Origin: Bacillota bacterium
GTDB taxonomy: Bacteria > Bacillota > JADQBR01
Assembly: GCA_016278515.1 (NCBI GenBank)
Contig: JADQBR010000103.1
Location: forward strand, 1 to 64,000
Reading direction: 5' to 3'
Length of the DNA: 64,000 nucleotides
Both the position numbers and the translations under genes were made by a program. How positions within the stretch are numbered: the stretch's first letter is position 1; each line of letters begins with the position of its first letter. Below the pieces are notes generated by a model. It was given only the letters and a program-made list of their open reading frames with translations. It did not search any database and was not told the origin of the DNA. Of this stretch, positions 36,282 to 45,728 are shown piece after piece.

Positions 36282-37265
36282 TTGCTAGACAATTATCAGA
36301 AAAAATTTGTTATTGATGATAACTCAGTTGCGGCAAGATTGTTTGGAAGTTATGATGAAAACCTCCGTGCCATTGAAGAGAACTGCGAAGCCAAAATAGT
36401 CGCTCGTGGAAATGAAATAATAATCAGCGGTAGTTCGAATGCGATCAAGACTGCCGGCGATTTACTTGAACAATTAATTGAAATCGTTAAAAGCGACACT
36501 GTGGTGGACGTGGGTACTATAAATTATACTGCACAGATGCTTAAACGGGGAGCTTCTATCAAGGAACAGCAGGTTAACGATACTACTGAACTGACTGACG
36601 CATTGTCACAGGCTGTTTTTGTCACGCCAAAGGGCAAACAAATTAAGGCTAAGACTGCCGGGCAAAAGGATTATGTCAATGCAATTGAAAGTCATGATAT
36701 AGTTTTTGGCATAGGCCCGGCCGGTACAGGCAAGACCTATCTGGCAGTCGTTATGGCGGTCAAGGCATTACGTAATAAGGAAGTAAGCCGTATAGTGCTG
36801 GCGCGGCCGGCTGTTGAGGCAGGAGAAAAGCTGGGCTTTTTGCCTGGAGACCTGCAAGAAAAGGTTAATCCTTACTTACGGCCGTTGTACGATGGGCTCT
36901 ATGATGTGCTGGGCGCTGAGATGGCTGAAAAGTATATGGAAAAGAAAATAATAGAAATTGCCCCGCTAGCTTACATGCGTGGGAGAACTTTGGAAAGTTC
37001 TTTCATTATCCTTGATGAGGCCCAGAACACCACTCCTGAACAAATGAAAATGTTCTTGACTCGACTTGGTATCGCATCTCAGGCTGTTATCACTGGTGAT
37101 ATTACTCAGGTCGATTTGCCAAAGGGGTCGTATTCAGGTTTAATTCAAGCCCGGGAAATATTATCAGAAGTAAAAGGTATTTCTTTTCAATATTTAACGG
37201 AACTTGATGTGGTGCGCCATCCTTTGGTGCAAAAAATCATTAGGGCTTACGCGGAGAAACTGTAG
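36282..37265 (+). CDS. phoH: PhoH-like ATPase
   Basis: A 327-residue PhoH family protein: an N-terminal KH-like domain, then a helicase-type ATPase with Walker A GPAGTGKTYLAV near 145 and Walker B FIILDEAQNTTPEQ near 245. Proposed roles are in RNA metabolism, consistent with its constant neighbour ybeY. TTG 36282 follows AGGGGG. Residues 1-100 are typical of the PhoH/YbeY-linked group. Confidence 0.94.
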   Translation: MLDNYQKKFVIDDNSVAARLFGSYDENLRAIEENCEAKIVARGNEIIISGSSNAIKTAGDLLEQLIEIVKSDTVVDVGTINYTAQMLKRGASIKEQQVNDTTELTDALSQAVFVTPKGKQIKAKTAGQKDYVNAIESHDIVFGIGPAGTGKTYLAVVMAVKALRNKEVSRIVLARPAVEAGEKLGFLPGDLQEKVNPYLRPLYDGLYDVLGAEMAEKYMEKKIIEIAPLAYMRGRTLESSFIILDEAQNTTPEQMKMFLTRLGIASQAVITGDITQVDLPKGSYSGLIQAREILSEVKGISFQYLTELDVVRHPLVQKIIRAYAEKL

Positions 37266-37281
37266 TTGGGGGAGATTGATT

Positions 37282-39447
37282 GTGGTTCGTTGGAAGTTTT
37301 GGAAAAGGAATATTCAATTTCCTATAATTAGACTATATCGCCATATTACTGCCCGCCGAATAATATGGGGGACTGTATTTTTTATTTTCACGGCATTGAT
37401 TTTAGGGATAAATTTCCTTCCGGAAAAAGTATCTCTGGAAGGTGGACAACCTAGTCCAAAAGATTTCATTGCCTCTAAAAGTATAGTATACGAAAGCAGA
37501 GAACTTACTGAGCAGGCCAGGCGGGAAGCGGCGGAGCAGGTTACTCGCGACTACAAGATAGATAAGGCTGTTTTAGAAGCGATTGACCAGGAGATTGATG
37601 GAAAGTTTAGCAGCTTGATTCAAGAGAAAGAGAGAGTGGCGGCTGACGAAACTAACCCGGTACTTTCAAGAGACACGGTTCAGGAGATATTGGGCTATGA
37701 GATAGATGACGGAACGTACCAGGCAGCAGTTAATTCTACTACTGATAAGTTGGATGAATTGGCAGGCAAGCTAAAGGGTATTATCAGCCGCTATATGGTA
37801 GATGGAATTCAAGAGCAAGCAATCCCGGCAACTAAAAGCAAAATAATACAAGCTGTTCAGGAATTGTCCACTAATAATGATATGCAAAAACTGGCTGCAG
37901 GTGTTATTGAACACCTGAATTTGCGGGCAAATTTAAAATATGACAGTCAGTCTACTTTGGAGAAAAAGGAAGAAGCTAGGCAAAGCGTTGATCCTGTAGT
38001 GGTTACCATTCGCAAAAATCAAAAGATTATTGGGATGGGTGATATAGTTACCGCTGCCCATATTGAAGCACTGCAGCATTTAGGCTTGCTGCGTACAGAG
38101 TCGCCTTATGTAAGTATTACGGGGCTGCTGCTTTTTGTTCTAGTTTTTTATGGGTTGGTTGGAGTATATCTTTATATATATAGACCTGATATATACAACC
38201 GAGATCGTTATTATAATCTGCTAGGTTTGCTGATTATAACTGTTTTGATTATTGCCAAAGCAGTGACTGCAATAAATATTACTCAACGGACTGAAATATC
38301 TGTTTTGGTGGGATATTTGATACCCATGGCGGCAGGTTCTATGCTGATATCCATCCTATTGGATAACAAGCTAGCCATTTTTATTACGGTTATCATGAGT
38401 ATTTTTGTTGGCATGATTACCGGCGGTGAATTGCAGTATGCAGTAGTAGCCATGGTTGGAGGCATTGTAAGTGTACTTAGTGTGTCAAAACTAAGCCAGC
38501 GTAGTGATTTAGCCAAAGCCAGTATTTATATTATGATTGCTAATGTTTTAATTATTGTCAGTTTCGGCCTGATTAATAAGAGCTCCTTTAGTGTACTGTC
38601 AATAGGAAGTGCTCTAGGAGTTGCTAATGGCATCTTATCTTCTGTGCTAACAATTGGCATGTTGCCGTTTCTGGAATCCGCATTTGGTATTACAACGTCG
38701 GTTAAGTTATTGGAACTTTCCAATCCTAATCAACCACTGTTGAAGCGGTTGCTTTTCGAGGCACCGGGTACTTACCACCATGCTATTATGGTTGGCAATA
38801 TGGCAGAGGCGGCGGCTGACGCTGTGGGAGCGGATAGTTTGTTAGCGAGAGTTGGGGCATATTATCATGATATCGGTAAGTTGAAAAGGCCTTATTTTTT
38901 CATAGAAAACCAATTTGCCCAAAATAATCCTCACGATAAACTGGCGCCAACTTTAAGTACATTGATAATCACATCCCATATTAAGGATGGGGTGGAATTA
39001 GCTCAACAGCATGGGCTGCCCGATGTAATAAGGGATATCATCGAACAGCATCATGGGACCAGCTTGATTAGCTTTTTCTATCATAAAGCGCGTGATGGTG
39101 AAAGCGAAAGTACTGTAAAGGCTGATGACTTTCGCTATGATAATCCAAAACCAAAAACTAAAGAGGCAGCCATTGTAATGTTGGCCGATTCCATTGAAGC
39201 CGGTGTGAGGGCCATGCAGAAACCTAATCCGGGACGGATAGAAGGTTTTGTTCGTAAAATCATTAAAGACAAATTAGAAGACGGCCAATTGGAAGAATGC
39301 GATTTGACCTTTAGAGAGTTAGACATTATTGCACAGGCTTGTGCTAAGATTTTAAGCGGAATTTTCCATACTAGAGTAGAATATCCTGATAATGTACTGC
39401 AAGAATTGGAAAGGAGATCTACTAAAAATGCAAGTCAGCGTTCATAA
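37282..39447 (+). CDS. pgpH: Cyclic-di-AMP phosphodiesterase PgpH (7TM-HD, YqfF)
   Basis: PgpH degrades cyclic di-AMP. The 721 residues have an N-terminal membrane segment (about 30-50), an extracytoplasmic 7TMR-HDED domain (50-280), seven membrane helices (290-470) and a cytoplasmic HD domain with YYHDIGKLKRPYFFIENQ near 528 and IIEQHHGT near 590. The frame extends upstream to 37204 inside phoH, but GGGGGA at 37268-37273 points to GTG 37282. Order phoH-pgpH-ybeY is that of Bacillus. Confidence 0.95.
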   Translation: MVRWKFWKRNIQFPIIRLYRHITARRIIWGTVFFIFTALILGINFLPEKVSLEGGQPSPKDFIASKSIVYESRELTEQARREAAEQVTRDYKIDKAVLEAIDQEIDGKFSSLIQEKERVAADETNPVLSRDTVQEILGYEIDDGTYQAAVNSTTDKLDELAGKLKGIISRYMVDGIQEQAIPATKSKIIQAVQELSTNNDMQKLAAGVIEHLNLRANLKYDSQSTLEKKEEARQSVDPVVVTIRKNQKIIGMGDIVTAAHIEALQHLGLLRTESPYVSITGLLLFVLVFYGLVGVYLYIYRPDIYNRDRYYNLLGLLIITVLIIAKAVTAINITQRTEISVLVGYLIPMAAGSMLISILLDNKLAIFITVIMSIFVGMITGGELQYAVVAMVGGIVSVLSVSKLSQRSDLAKASIYIMIANVLIIVSFGLINKSSFSVLSIGSALGVANGILSSVLTIGMLPFLESAFGITTSVKLLELSNPNQPLLKRLLFEAPGTYHHAIMVGNMAEAAADAVGADSLLARVGAYYHDIGKLKRPYFFIENQFAQNNPHDKLAPTLSTLIITSHIKDGVELAQQHGLPDVIRDIIEQHHGTSLISFFYHKARDGESESTVKADDFRYDNPKPKTKEAAIVMLADSIEAGVRAMQKPNPGRIEGFVRKIIKDKLEDGQLEECDLTFRELDIIAQACAKILSGIFHTRVEYPDNVLQELERRSTKNASQRS

Positions 39448-39895
39448 CCAACAGGAAAGCATACAATGGAAAAAAGACTGGGATTATCTCCTTGAACGCG
39501 TAACAGGCCAAACAGCCTTGGCAGAAGGGTTGGATGCTGATGTGGAATTGAGCATTATTTTGGTGGATAACGTAGGCATACAAGAAATTAATAAATCTTA
39601 CCGGGGTATCGATGCTCCTACTGACGTAATATCCTTTGCACTTAACGACGATTTGGAAGATGCAATGCCAATCCATCCTGAAGCCGAGTGGATGTTAGGA
39701 GATATTTATATTTCACTGGAAAAGGTTCTGGAACAAGCGGAGGAATACGGTCATAGTGTGGAGAGGGAACTGGTTTTTCTTACTGCTCACGGCATCTTAC
39801 ATTTAATAGGATATGACCATGACACGGAACAAAATCGGGTTGAAATGCGTCAAAAAGAAGAAGAGATTCTTTTAGCTTTGAACCTGCCGAGGTAG
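39428..39895 (+). CDS. ybeY: Endoribonuclease YbeY
   Basis: YbeY is a metal-dependent RNase for 16S rRNA 3'-end maturation and ribosome quality control. The 155 residues contain the zinc site HGILHLIGYDHD near 118-129 and YRGIDAPTDVISFA near 48. The frame is open from 39392; AAAGGAGAT (39409-39417) suits ATG 39428, within the end of pgpH (20-nt overlap). Confidence 0.95.
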   Translation: MQVSVHNQQESIQWKKDWDYLLERVTGQTALAEGLDADVELSIILVDNVGIQEINKSYRGIDAPTDVISFALNDDLEDAMPIHPEAEWMLGDIYISLEKVLEQAEEYGHSVERELVFLTAHGILHLIGYDHDTEQNRVEMRQKEEEILLALNLPR

Positions 39896-39905
39896 TGATA
39901 TTCTT

Positions 39906-40280
39906 ATGAAAAAAGGAACATTTCTACAAGGCTTTTACGCAGCATGGCAAGGTATAGTTTATACGGTTAAGACACAGCGAAACATGCGTATTCATTTAGC
40001 TGTCGTTTTAATAGTAATTTCGGGTGGATATTTTTTAGAAGTATCTACTTACGAATGGTTAGTACTGCTATTAATTATGACTATTGTTTTAATCGCGGAG
40101 ATCATTAACACGGCAGTTGAGGCCACCATGGACTTTCTGACCGACCAGTATCACCCGTTAGCTAAAATAGCGAAGGATACTGCTGCAGGGGCCGTACTGC
40201 TGGCAGCTGTAAGTTCAGTGGTTATCGGTATTATTATTTTTTATGATAAAGTATATAATTTGTTTAAAAGCTTGTTTTGA
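39906..40280 (+). CDS. dgkA: Diacylglycerol/undecaprenol kinase family protein
   Basis: A 124-residue membrane kinase with three helices. Gram-positive members phosphorylate undecaprenol. The catalytic signature EIINTAVEATMDFL lies near 67-80, and NMRIHLAVVLIVI near 28. It starts 10 bp after ybeY. No strong ribosome binding site is visible, suggesting coupling to ybeY translation. Confidence 0.92.
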   Translation: MKKGTFLQGFYAAWQGIVYTVKTQRNMRIHLAVVLIVISGGYFLEVSTYEWLVLLLIMTIVLIAEIINTAVEATMDFLTDQYHPLAKIAKDTAAGAVLLAAVSSVVIGIIIFYDKVYNLFKSLF

Positions 40281-40335
40281 TATCTAACAATCAGATTTGT
40301 AGGTTCAAGATTAGCGGGAAGAGAGGTGGCTGAAA

Positions 40336-41379
40336 GTGCGCAGACAGACTATGTCCGGCAATATTTTACCTATTGCATTATTGTTGATGTTAGTTGTATT
40401 GCTTTTTAATTCTGTATTGTTAGCAAGGTCTGCCGGCTATATTCAGTTTCCCGGGGAAATGAGCCGAGTAGAAGTGGCACGCCAAGGCGCGGACTTGTTG
40501 GTTCAATACAGTGAGCAGCAGGCAACTGAAGCCGGTGTCATGAATAATTCAGCAGTTCGGGATATCCTGGCTCAATTCAAATTTGAAATAGATAGGGCAA
40601 ATACGCCCGAAGGTATTGCAAAACTGGAGACTAAGTACAGTAGAAGTGTGCAGGATGTTATTCAAAGAGAGCAAGACGCCAAACGAAGAGAGACTGTGGT
40701 TTCAATTCTGGGCCATTCGGACTCAGGTTTATCTAAGTTTAACGATAAAAGTATAATTAGTATTTATTCAGGTGACAGTGAAGGTATCACTATTGATGAC
40801 CCGACAGGTTATTTAAGTGATAAAACTATTGAGCAGATAAAAAATGATCCTTTGTTGGAGGGTACGTGGCCAGTAATAGAAATTGAAGTTAATGATGGGA
40901 AGGTATCGCTAGTAACAGCACGTTCTCTGCTGGACCGTCTTAAAATGCGGGTTGATGAAGTTGCTTCCCTTCGCAATAAATTGCAAGAATTGAATATACA
41001 GACCGGTTTTGCAGAAATGACTGGATCGGGAATTATTATTGAATTATATGACTCTCAGGATGGTTTTAGCTCGGTAGATATTGTTCACGACAGAGATGTT
41101 CGGGATTTGGTAAACGAGCTGTTTTCCGCCGGTGCGTCGGGCGTGTCAGTTGGTAACAATCGCTTGATTACTACCTCATCAATTAGGTGCGCGGGGCCGA
41201 TTATTTTAGTGAATCAGCAGCCAATTGCAGTAAATCCCATAGTCATTAAAGCTATGGGTGACCCAAGGATACTAAGCAGCAGCCTGGATATTATTCGCAA
41301 AGAATTGCAGCAGTTTGGTATTCAGGTTATTATTACTCCCAGTGATGAAGTTGTTTTGCCGCCGTATAAAGGAAAGTAA
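40336..41379 (+). CDS. DUF881-like membrane-anchored protein
   Basis: A 347-residue protein with one N-terminal membrane segment (about 10-30). Residues 40-180 are a poorly conserved, mostly helical region. From about 200 the sequence fits DUF881: a coiled coil (VASLRNKLQELNIQTG), TGSGIIIELYDSQ and VNELFSAGASGVSVGNNRLI, cited in part. DUF881 proteins usually lie near cell-division or cell-wall genes; their role is not established. GTG 40336 follows AAGAGAGGTGG. The N-terminal extension is longer than in typical members. Confidence 0.78.
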   Translation: MRRQTMSGNILPIALLLMLVVLLFNSVLLARSAGYIQFPGEMSRVEVARQGADLLVQYSEQQATEAGVMNNSAVRDILAQFKFEIDRANTPEGIAKLETKYSRSVQDVIQREQDAKRRETVVSILGHSDSGLSKFNDKSIISIYSGDSEGITIDDPTGYLSDKTIEQIKNDPLLEGTWPVIEIEVNDGKVSLVTARSLLDRLKMRVDEVASLRNKLQELNIQTGFAEMTGSGIIIELYDSQDGFSSVDIVHDRDVRDLVNELFSAGASGVSVGNNRLITTSSIRCAGPIILVNQQPIAVNPIVIKAMGDPRILSSSLDIIRKELQQFGIQVIITPSDEVVLPPYKGK

Positions 41380-41406
41380 TAATAGAGATTACAGGGGGAG
41401 GGTATT

Positions 41407-42504
41407 ATGAAGCATTGGTTCAAACGTAATCAGTTGTATTTATTACTGTTAGTATTTGCAATTGCAGCAGGCATTGGCGCTTATTATTATATTAATCATG
41501 CATTGGAAAACAGAGTTCCCCCAGTGGGAGTTAACGATAAAGAAGAAGACCATTTATCTGATATGGCTAATTCACCCTCGAAAAATGAAGAAGAGCAACC
41601 CAAAGAAGATGATTCAATGCGCTGTCCACTAGATGGGCAGGCGGTATCATCGATTTCTCAAGATCGACCATTAGCAGTAATGATTGGTAACTCGCCTGCG
41701 GCGCGCCCTGTCTACGGGGTAGCGGATGCGGATCTGGTTTATGAAGCATTAGTTGAAGGGGGAATAACCCGGTTGCTGGCGGTTTATTACCACGGGCAAT
41801 CCGCTAGAATTGGCTCCATACGCAGTGCGCGGCCGTACTTTATCACCCTTGCCCAGGATACAGGCGCTGTTTATGTTCATGTAGGTGAGAGCCCCCAAGC
41901 TGAGACGTTCTTTAAAGAATACGGCATTGACCATTTGAATGAAATGCCTATTACTCGGGGATTTTGGCGAGTAAACGATCGAGTGCCTCCCCATAATTTA
42001 TTTAGCAGCACAGAGAACATGCATCAATTAGCTAAAGATTTTAACATGAACGATAAAACGGAGGTTAGCGGATTTATGTTTGAAAAGGAAGTACCTGCTG
42101 CTTCTGAGGATCTGCGCAAGAGCGAGGAAATTATTATTTACTACCCCGAAAAATACAGCCAGGTGAAATATGTTTATCAAGAAGACACAGATGATTATTT
42201 ACGTTATATGGGAGGTAAGGCCTATATCGACGGAAGCAAGAATAGTCAGCTGCGGGCTAAGAATATTATCATTCAGTATGTCAACACTAAGGTTATCGAT
42301 GGAGAAGGACGCTTGGCCATGGCTGTTATGGGTGAAGGTAAGATTCTTGTCTTTAAGAACGGCATTGCCTATGAGGGGAAATGGAGTAAATCAGGGCTAG
42401 AAGAACCGACCAAATATAATGATATTAATGGGGAAGAAATGAAGTTTCCCCCAGGGCAGATATGGATTCAAATTGTACCTGGGGATACTAGAATAGACTA
42501 TTAA
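41407..42504 (+). CDS. DUF3048 (YerB-like) extracytoplasmic protein
   Basis: A 365-residue protein with one N-terminal membrane segment (residues 9-27) and an acidic spacer, then both DUF3048 domains: RPLAVMIGNSPAARPVYGVAD near 100 and GGITRLLAVYYHG, RIGSIRSARPYF, and the C-terminal NIIIQYVNTKVIDGEGR near 285. YerB family function is unknown; a cell-envelope role is inferred. No lipobox cysteine was seen, so it is membrane-anchored rather than a lipoprotein. GGGGGAGG precedes ATG 41407. Confidence 0.88.
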   Translation: MKHWFKRNQLYLLLLVFAIAAGIGAYYYINHALENRVPPVGVNDKEEDHLSDMANSPSKNEEEQPKEDDSMRCPLDGQAVSSISQDRPLAVMIGNSPAARPVYGVADADLVYEALVEGGITRLLAVYYHGQSARIGSIRSARPYFITLAQDTGAVYVHVGESPQAETFFKEYGIDHLNEMPITRGFWRVNDRVPPHNLFSSTENMHQLAKDFNMNDKTEVSGFMFEKEVPAASEDLRKSEEIIIYYPEKYSQVKYVYQEDTDDYLRYMGGKAYIDGSKNSQLRAKNIIIQYVNTKVIDGEGRLAMAVMGEGKILVFKNGIAYEGKWSKSGLEEPTKYNDINGEEMKFPPGQIWIQIVPGDTRIDY

Positions 42505-42519
42505 CTGTGGGGTATTAAC

Positions 42520-42921
42520 ATGATGATTAGCAGTGAATTAGCACAAGAAGCCATTAAAGCCAAAGAACATGCTTATGCGCCTTATTCTAAATTTCCTGTT
42601 GGGGCGGCTTTGTTAACTAATTCAGGTAGGCTGTTTACCGGTTCTAATGTAGAGAACAGTTCTTACGGATTAACGATTTGTGCCGAACAATCGGCCATCA
42701 GTGCGGCCGTATCCCAAGGTGAGAGGGATTTTGCGGCTATTGCCGTAGCCTGTAATAGTGACCAATATTGCTCGCCCTGCGGTGCTTGTCGGCAAATAAT
42801 AGCTGAATTTGGGTTGGCCATTAAGGTAATAATGGTTAATAAGAACGGTGATTTTCAGGAACTGACCATAAGTGAGCTGCTGCCGGGGTCTTTTACTTTG
42901 AATGCAAACACGCCTAAGTGA
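42520..42921 (+). CDS. cdd: Cytidine deaminase
   Basis: Deaminates cytidine and deoxycytidine in pyrimidine salvage. The 133-residue tetrameric-type enzyme shows the zinc ligands in TICAEQSAI (Cys54, catalytic Glu56) and SPCGACRQ (near 86-91), and YAPYSKFPVGAAL near 19. ATG 42520 and 42523 are adjacent. It precedes era, as in Bacillus. Confidence 0.95.
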   Translation: MMISSELAQEAIKAKEHAYAPYSKFPVGAALLTNSGRLFTGSNVENSSYGLTICAEQSAISAAVSQGERDFAAIAVACNSDQYCSPCGACRQIIAEFGLAIKVIMVNKNGDFQELTISELLPGSFTLNANTPK

Positions 42922-42946
42922 TTAATCAGGCGGAATGGAGGTTAAG

Positions 42947-43849
42947 ATGGATAATGAATTTCATACCGGTTTTGTCAGCATAGTTGGGCGTCCCAACGCT
43001 GGTAAATCAACGCTCTTAAATCAGATAATTGGTCAAAAAATATCAATAATGTCGGATAAGCCGCAAACAACAAGGAATAAAATACAAGGGGTCTGGACTA
43101 AAGATAATGTTCAGGCTGTATTCATTGATACTCCCGGTATACATAAACCAAAACACGCTTTGGGAGAGTATATGGTTAAAGCGGCTACCAGCGCCTTGGC
43201 ACATATGGATCTTATTTTGTATGTGGTGGATGTTTCACTGCCATGGGGAACCGGTGAAGAATATATTGTAGAACTTCTTAAGCAATCGGACACGCCGGTC
43301 TTTTTTATTGCAAACAAAATTGATTTGGTTCATCCCGATCAACTGATGGTTTTTTTAAACGAGTTGCATGAGAAACACCAGTTTGCTGAATGGATACCCA
43401 TATCCGCTGCGGAGAGAAACAATCTTGAGATCCTTGAAGAATTAATAATCAGCTATTTACCTGAAGGGCCTAAATATTATCCTGATGACACTATTACCGA
43501 CCAACCGGAAAGATTTATTACCGCTGAATTAATTAGGGAAAAAGTCTTACAATTAACCAGGGAAGAAATTCCCCACTCTATTGCGGTTGTTGTGGAGCAA
43601 ATGCAGGAGCGACCAGATGGGATGCTGTATGTAGATGCTATTATATATGTAGAGAGAGATTCTCAAAAAGGCATTATTATTGGGAAACGGGGAGAGCTTC
43701 TGAAAGAAGTTGGTAAATTGGCACGAGCAGATATCCAAACCCTTTTAGGTAGTAAAGTTTACTTGGATCTTTGGGTTAAGGTTAAAAAAGGCTGGCGTAA
43801 AGATATTGAGCTATTAAGAAATTTTGGTTACGACTCACGGGAAAGGTGA
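42947..43849 (+). CDS. era: GTPase Era
   Basis: Era binds the 3' end of 16S rRNA and aids 30S maturation. The 300 residues have a G domain (GRPNAGKSTLLN near 14, DTPGIHKPKHALG near 61, NKID near 122) and a C-terminal KH domain (GKRGELLKEVGKLARADIQ, cited in part). ATG 42935 lies in the GGAGG ribosome binding site, so ATG 42947 is preferred. Confidence 0.97.
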   Translation: MDNEFHTGFVSIVGRPNAGKSTLLNQIIGQKISIMSDKPQTTRNKIQGVWTKDNVQAVFIDTPGIHKPKHALGEYMVKAATSALAHMDLILYVVDVSLPWGTGEEYIVELLKQSDTPVFFIANKIDLVHPDQLMVFLNELHEKHQFAEWIPISAAERNNLEILEELIISYLPEGPKYYPDDTITDQPERFITAELIREKVLQLTREEIPHSIAVVVEQMQERPDGMLYVDAIIYVERDSQKGIIIGKRGELLKEVGKLARADIQTLLGSKVYLDLWVKVKKGWRKDIELLRNFGYDSRER

Positions 43850-43961
43850 GGAAAACTAATAACAGTACGTGTTTGCTAAATGGTATCAATCACCTAGTAT
43901 GCATCGTCATATGTAGGGAACCTTAATAACTGTCATAACGATAGCAGGAAGGTGATCAGAA

Positions 43962-44096
43962 ATGCGTAGAAGCGATGCTTTTTGGGAAATATTTATGTTA
44001 ACCGGTTATATCGGCGCTTATTTGATTTATAAGGACTGTAAAAGCGCTGGCGATCAGGAATTTCAGCCAGAAATCATGGAGTTTTCGGAGGGATAA
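43962..44096 (+). CDS. yqzL: YqzL family small protein
   Basis: A 44-residue protein between era and recO. FWEIFMLTGYIGAYLIYKD matches the YqzL family, which occupies the same place in Bacillus. Its function is unknown. AGGAAGGTGATC precedes ATG 43962 and recO starts 5 nt after the stop, so translation is coupled. The 112 bp between era and this gene show no other feature. Confidence 0.85.
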   Translation: MRRSDAFWEIFMLTGYIGAYLIYKDCKSAGDQEFQPEIMEFSEG

Positions 44097-44101
44097 AGCC
44101 G

Positions 44102-44848
44102 TTGGCGTACTTAAAGGTCGAGGGATTGGTTTTAAAAAATCAGGATTATAAGGAAGCAGATAAGCTGCTAACCATCTACACGCCGGAGGGGAAAATCTCC
44201 AGTATCGCCAAAGGTGTTCGCAAAGTCAAAAGCAAAATGCGAGGTGGAGTGCAGCTTTTTTGTCATTCCAAATTTGAGCTTTACCAGGGGCGTTCTTCTT
44301 TGGTTACAGTTACCCAATGTGAAACTATTAATTCCTTTACCTCTCTCCGCACCGATTTAGATCGGTTTGCCCACGCGGTTTATATGGCGGAAATAACTGT
44401 TGAATTGGTGCCGGACAGGGAACCCAATAAAGATATCTTTTATTTATTATTAACCTGCCTGCATTTTCTAGAGAATTATGATCCCGGTTTAGTAACTCGG
44501 CTCTTTGAAATAAGAATAATAAATCTTTTGGGTTATGCACCTGAATTAAATGTTTGCCTGCATTGCGGCGGCAGTATTGAAAGAGACGCTAAATTCAGCT
44601 TAGAACAAGGGGGCTTGTTATGCTCTCAATGTGCGGGCCAGTATAAATATGCAACAAATATAAGTATGGGGGCATTAGCCAGTTTGAAGGCTCTTAGCAA
44701 TATGAATCTTGATAAATGCTGCCGCCTAAGGCTTGGAAGTGCAGATGAAAATGAATTATCATCTTTACTGGGTCGGTATATTGAACTGCGCCTGGATAAA
44801 AAACTGCGTAGCCGCAAATTTTTAAATGAATGTTCAGGTAGCATTTAA
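44102..44848 (+). CDS. recO: DNA repair protein RecO
   Basis: RecO loads RecA on SSB-coated DNA with RecR. The 248 residues contain the OB-fold N-terminus (LKVEGLVLKNQDYKEADKLL, cited in part) and a zinc-type pair, CLHCGG near 156 and CSQCAG near 180. Start TTG 44102 lies after TCGGAGGG, which is inside yqzL. Confidence 0.95.
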   Translation: MAYLKVEGLVLKNQDYKEADKLLTIYTPEGKISSIAKGVRKVKSKMRGGVQLFCHSKFELYQGRSSLVTVTQCETINSFTSLRTDLDRFAHAVYMAEITVELVPDREPNKDIFYLLLTCLHFLENYDPGLVTRLFEIRIINLLGYAPELNVCLHCGGSIERDAKFSLEQGGLLCSQCAGQYKYATNISMGALASLKALSNMNLDKCCRLRLGSADENELSSLLGRYIELRLDKKLRSRKFLNECSGSI

Positions 44849-44929
44849 AAAGAAAAAATAGACTCGATAGTTTAACTAACAATTCAATTGGGATAATATA
44901 TAATAAGAGTATAAACTGATTAAGAGGAT

Positions 44930-44963
44930 GTTCGAAAAGTCACTCAAAAGCGCTTTTTCGAAC
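44930..44963 (+). repeat. GTTCGAAAAG hairpin element, copy 1
   Basis: GTTCGAAAA (44930-44938) and TTTTCGAAC (44955-44963) form a perfect 9-bp stem. The flank AAGAGGATG and the loop start GTCACTCAA are shared with copy 2 at 45729-45766. It lies just upstream of the DUF4342 gene ribosome binding site. Confidence 0.8.
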
Positions 44964-44986
44964 ACGCATTTAAAGGAGGGTTAGTC

Positions 44987-45421
44987 ATGGATGAATTAAA
45001 AAAGATTGATCAAATACGCCAGCGAGTAAATGTATCTTTTAAGGAAGCAAAAGAAGCATTGGATATTGTAGAAGGCGATGTAGTGCAAGCAATAATCTAT
45101 TTGGAAGAAAAAGAAGATAAATGGGATAAAAAGTTTCAAGATCATGGTAACAGACTGATGGTCCAGATTAAAGAGATTTTTCGCAAGGGCAATGTAACTA
45201 AGATTAAAATTAAGAGAGAAAACGAAACATTAGTGGAGGTTCCTGCAAATGTAGGGGCGTTGAGTTTAGTTGGTATTTTAGCCAGCCCGGCGCTGGCCAT
45301 TTTGGCAGGAGTTGGAACGGTTGCAGCAGTAGCCAAGAAATATACATTAGAAATTGTGCGTCCCGACGGCACAACCGAGGAGCATCCGTTGGATCTAACG
45401 CTAACTAAGCATAACGGTTAA
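44987..45421 (+). CDS. UBA-like/DUF4342 protein
   Basis: A 144-residue protein. Residues 1-45 form a UBA/TS-N-like helical domain (RQRVNVSFKEAKEALD, DVVQAIIYLE), as in nascent-chain or EF-Ts factors. Residues 60-140 match DUF4342: a basic beta stretch (VTKIKIKRENETLVEVPANVG, cited in part), a hydrophobic helix (LVGILASPALAILAGVGTVA, 91-112) and a conserved end. Function unknown. TAAAGGAGGG precedes ATG 44987. Confidence 0.8.
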   Translation: MDELKKIDQIRQRVNVSFKEAKEALDIVEGDVVQAIIYLEEKEDKWDKKFQDHGNRLMVQIKEIFRKGNVTKIKIKRENETLVEVPANVGALSLVGILASPALAILAGVGTVAAVAKKYTLEIVRPDGTTEEHPLDLTLTKHNG

Positions 45422-45453
45422 CGACAATACTTTTTAATACGGTTTTTAGAGGA

Positions 45454-45482
45454 TTGACTTTTTACGTAATTTTTGCTAAAGT
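45454..45482 (+). promoter_or_regulatory. Promoter of the glyQS T-box transcript
   Basis: TTGACT (45454-45459), 17-bp spacer, TAAAGT (45477-45482) with a TGC extension. The T-box leader starts about 7 bp later. Confidence 0.7.
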
Positions 45483-45489
45483 AGAAAAA

Positions 45490-45712
45490 AATAATTGGCA
45501 ATGCGGAAGAGGTCGCTATTTTTAAAAGAGCGAGTTGGGGATGGTGAGAGTCCAACAAAGAAAAGCGATGGCGCTTCCAAGCCGCAGGAAGAAAGTATGA
45601 GTTCATCATACCTGTAAAACCTGCATAAACCAAGAGTGGGCCATTAATGGTCAACCAGGGTGGAACCGCGGGAAAATCTCCCGTCCCTGAACTAGGGATG
45701 GGAGATTTTTAT
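45490..45712 (+). promoter_or_regulatory. Glycine T-box riboswitch
   Basis: Leader that senses uncharged tRNA-Gly and controls glyQS. Stem I carries the distal-loop sequence GGGGATGGTGAGAGTCC near 45537-45553 and a likely GGC glycine specifier at 45570-45572. The T-box AGGGTGGAACCGCGG is at 45657-45671; its TGGA bulge would pair with a UCCA tRNA end, right for tRNA-Gly. The competing terminator is AAATCTCCCGTCCCT (45674-45688) with AGGGATGGGAGATTT (45694-45708) and a T run. Confidence 0.95.
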
Positions 45713-45728
45713 ATTTATTTAAGAGGAT